16,511 bases of DNA, taken from contig CAZLLV010000521.1 in NCBI GenBank assembly GCA_964560325.1, positions 1 to 16,511 of the forward strand, read 5' to 3'. How positions within the stretch are numbered: position 1 is the first letter of the stretch; each line of letters begins with the position of its first letter. Of the stretch, positions 14,731-16,511 are shown one piece after another. The DNA is from CAZLLV01 sp964560325. GTDB lineage: Bacteria > Acidobacteriota > Thermoanaerobaculia > Multivoradales > DATKCC01. Under the pieces are notes generated by a model. The model was not told the DNA's origin, searched no databases, and saw only the letters and a program-made list of their open reading frames with translations. The translations under genes were made by a program, and so were the position numbers.

Positions 14731-16511
14731 CTACTCCGATTCCGGCAGCTCCAGCTCGATCGGCTCGGGCGCCAGGACCGGGCCGAGGCCGGCCGCGGTC
14801 AGCTCGGCGTTGAGCCCGGGCAGATCCTCCGACAGGAAGCGGCCGACCGCCGCCAGCGCCTCCCCCACCTCGCTTCGTAGCTCCGCCAGGTGCTCCGCCT
14901 GCGCCGCCGTCGGCGCGCGGAAGGCACCGTCGATCGACCCGACCAGCCCCGTGACGTGCCGCTCGAGCGGCGGCGACTGGCTCCAGAACGGTTCGTCCTC
15001 CTGACCGCCGAGGCGGATCGCCAGCTTCCGCATCGCCTCCTCGCTCTCCTTCCACGCCGCCTCGACCCCCGGGGGCACCTCCCGCTCCAGCCGCTCCAGG
15101 TGCTGCCGCCGCATGGCGAGCTCCGCCGCCACCACGTCGAGCGCCCGCAGCGACCGGTTGACCGCCGAACGCATCGCGACCAGCTCCCGCGCCGCCGCGT
15201 GCTGTGCCCGGAGCGCCTCCTCGGTGGCGCCGACCAGCGGATCGACCCGTACCTCGACCGGCGTCTCCCACGAGCGGCCGTCGAGGGTCAGCCGCACGGT
15301 GTAGGTCCCGGGCAGCACCTCCGCGCCCCGGGCCGGCCCGAACCACTCGCTCGCCGGGCCTCCCTGGCCGGGGGTGCGCGGCGTCGGCGGTGCCTCCGCC
15401 AGGTCCCAGGCGAAGCGGTTGACCCCCGCCTTCGTCGGCAGGTCCTTCTGCTCGTAGGTGCGGATCACCTCGCCCGTGCCGTCGAGGATCTCGACCTTCA
15501 TCCGCGATTTCTCTTCCATCTCCCCCAGCGATTCCTCCTTCATCTCCCCCATCCCGCCCTCCTCTGCCTCCGCTTCCACGTCGATCTCCCCCGGTCCGCC
15601 CTCCTCTGCCTCCGTTTCACCTCTCGCTCCCTCCAGCCGCACTTCCGCCTCCGCCTGGACCTCGATCTCCTCCATCTCCTCCGCCTCTGCCGCGGTCCGC
15701 CATTCGTCCGGCCCCTTCTCGATCGCCTCGGCCAGGTGGTAGGAGATCAGCGCGCCGTACGGCGGGTTGGGCGCCGTGTGGGTCTTGTCCCCCATGCCGT
15801 AGCGGGTGAACTTGACCGGAAACCGAAGTGCCAGCCTCGTCGGGAAGAGGTGCGCCGGCTCCTCGGCGATCTCGTCGCTCCAGCGCTGGATCGGCGTCGC
15901 GTCGTCGAAGACGTAGATCGCCCGGCCGTGGGTGCCGGCGACCAGGTCGTTCTCGCGCGGGTGGATCAGGAAGTCGTGCACCGGCACGGTCGGCAGGTTA
16001 GCGAGGTCGAGCTCGCGGAAGCTCTCGCCGCCGTCCCAGGAGGCGAAGAGGCCGAGCTCCGTGCCGGCGTAGAGCAGGTCGGAGTTCACCGGGTCCTCGC
16101 GCAGCACGTGGAGGTAGGCCCGCTCCGGCAGGCCGCGCGCCGGCAGCCGCCGCCAGGTGGCGCCGTAGTCGCCGGTCGCGAAGAGGTGCGGCCGGGCGTC
16201 GTCGAACATGTGCCGGTCGAAGGTCGCGTAGGCGGTGCCGCCGGCGGTGCGGGACGGCTCGACGTGCGAGACCGGCGAGTGCTCCGGCAGGCGGGGAACG
16301 GCACCGATCACGTTCGTCCAGGTGGCGCCGTCGTCGCGCGTCACCTGGAGGTTGCCGTCGTCGGTGCCGGCCCAGATCACCCCCGGCTCGGCCGGCGACT
16401 CGGCGAGGCTGAGGATCGTCGTGTGGTACTCGGCGGTGGTGTTCTCGGACCAGGCCGGCCCGCCCGCCCGGCCCTGCTTCTCCGGATCGTCGGTCGTGAG
16501 ATCCGGCGAGA
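14731..16511 (-). CDS. BNR/VPS10-type beta-propeller protein ('glycosyl hydrolase-like' family), N-terminus outside window
   Basis: The frame is open to the right edge, so about 593 C-terminal residues are present. Its first visible residues, SPDLTTDDPEKQG and AEYHTTILSLAESP, and then GVIWAGTDDGNLQVTRDDG, are typical of long secreted propeller proteins annotated as glycosyl hydrolase or sialidase-like BNR proteins. Asp-box motifs occur as TRDDGATW, TGDYGATW and SWDGGESF. After the propeller (HGRAIYVFDD) come a beta-sandwich-like region (KVEILDGTGEVIRTYEQ, GTYTVRLTLDGRSWETPVEVRVDP) and a C-terminal helical bundle. The family is common in Acidobacteriota, Gemmatimonadota and Bacteroidota. The enzymatic activity is unproven and no hydrolase residues can be assigned. 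An acidic low-complexity insertion interrupts the region after the propeller. Confidence 0.88.
   Translation of the reverse strand, partial: SPDLTTDDPEKQGRAGGPAWSENTTAEYHTTILSLAESPAEPGVIWAGTDDGNLQVTRDDGATWTNVIGAVPRLPEHSPVSHVEPSRTAGGTAYATFDRHMFDDARPHLFATGDYGATWRRLPARGLPERAYLHVLREDPVNSDLLYAGTELGLFASWDGGESFRELDLANLPTVPVHDFLIHPRENDLVAGTHGRAIYVFDDATPIQRWSDEIAEEPAHLFPTRLALRFPVKFTRYGMGDKTHTAPNPPYGALISYHLAEAIEKGPDEWRTAAEAEEMEEIEVQAEAEVRLEGARGETEAEEGGPGEIDVEAEAEEGGMGEMKEESLGEMEEKSRMKVEILDGTGEVIRTYEQKDLPTKAGVNRFAWDLAEAPPTPRTPGQGGPASEWFGPARGAEVLPGTYTVRLTLDGRSWETPVEVRVDPLVGATEEALRAQHAAARELVAMRSAVNRSLRALDVVAAELAMRRQHLERLEREVPPGVEAAWKESEEAMRKLAIRLGGQEDEPFWSQSPPLERHVTGLVGSIDGAFRAPTAAQAEHLAELRSEVGEALAAVGRFLSEDLPGLNAELTAAGLGPVLAPEPIELELPESE
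15502..15720 (-). repeat. in-frame acidic low-complexity insertion in the BNR protein
   Basis: About 73 residues rich in Glu, Gly, Ala and Met separate LISYHLAEA from KVEILDGTG, with recurring units such as EAEEGG, GEID/GEMK and EAEAE. On the plus strand it appears as a pyrimidine-rich tract with repeated CTCCCCC and CCTCTGCCTCCG words. In relatives I know, these two flanking strands are close together, so this looks like an expanded linker. Confidence 0.7.
15823..15844. repeat. possible degenerate fourth copy of the palindromic repeat, inside the BNR gene
   Basis: This stretch matches the copy-3 palindrome at 19 of 22 positions by hand alignment, in the same orientation, with differences at the 5th, 15th and 17th bases. 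It encodes part of the BNR protein (around TRLALRF on the minus strand), so it may be chance. Confidence 0.25.

Overview
The window is GC-rich DNA (roughly 70% by eye) with strong G/C at third codon positions, so long spurious reading frames lie opposite and beside nearly every real gene. No rRNA, tRNA, CRISPR array, transposase or phage gene is visible. The gene content (VPS10/BNR-type 'glycosyl hydrolase-like' protein, OPT transporter, SpoIIE-type phosphatase, acidic low-complexity inserts, high GC) suggests a chemoheterotrophic Acidobacteriota-like bacterium, perhaps Thermoanaerobaculia. That placement is inference. It looks like an ordinary chromosomal region with some poorly characterised secreted proteins.

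Layout. (1) 1-2499, minus strand: dacB (PBP4-type DD-peptidase) followed by a GAF-like/SpoIIE protein phosphatase that runs off the left edge. (2) 2560-3510, plus: a probable lipoprotein alpha/beta hydrolase, divergent from dacB. (3) 3511-3671: a convergent intergenic region with three palindromic repeats and a duplicated copy of the 3' end of the next gene. (4) 3672-4877, minus: a NupC-family nucleoside transporter. (5) 5042-8901, plus: a tight four-gene cluster of OPT transporter, small two-helix membrane protein, low-molecular-weight phosphotyrosine phosphatase-like enzyme and fructosamine-kinase family enzyme. (6) 9089-12123, plus: two exported proteins, each with a single CxxCH haem motif placed late in the chain, followed by a strong hairpin terminator. 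(7) 12217-13860, plus: a GT4-like glycosyltransferase with an unusual mid-protein insertion. (8) 13962-14504, plus: a small exported CHRD/Cu-Zn-SOD-like protein with a clear rho-independent terminator. (9) 14731-16511, minus: the C-terminal part of a BNR-repeat beta-propeller protein with a long acidic insertion, entering from the right edge.

How they fit together. The clearest functional unit is the phosphatase/kinase pair at 7467-8901. Fructosamine-3-kinase homologues next to LMW-PTP homologues are known in several bacteria and are implicated in removing sugar-phosphate adducts from proteins (deglycation). Here the pair sits directly behind an OPT peptide/metal-chelate transporter. The nucleoside transporter diverges from this cluster, so 3672-6799 is a nutrient-uptake locus. 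The two CxxCH proteins form a second unit of unknown function. No gap between genes exceeds about 230 bases.
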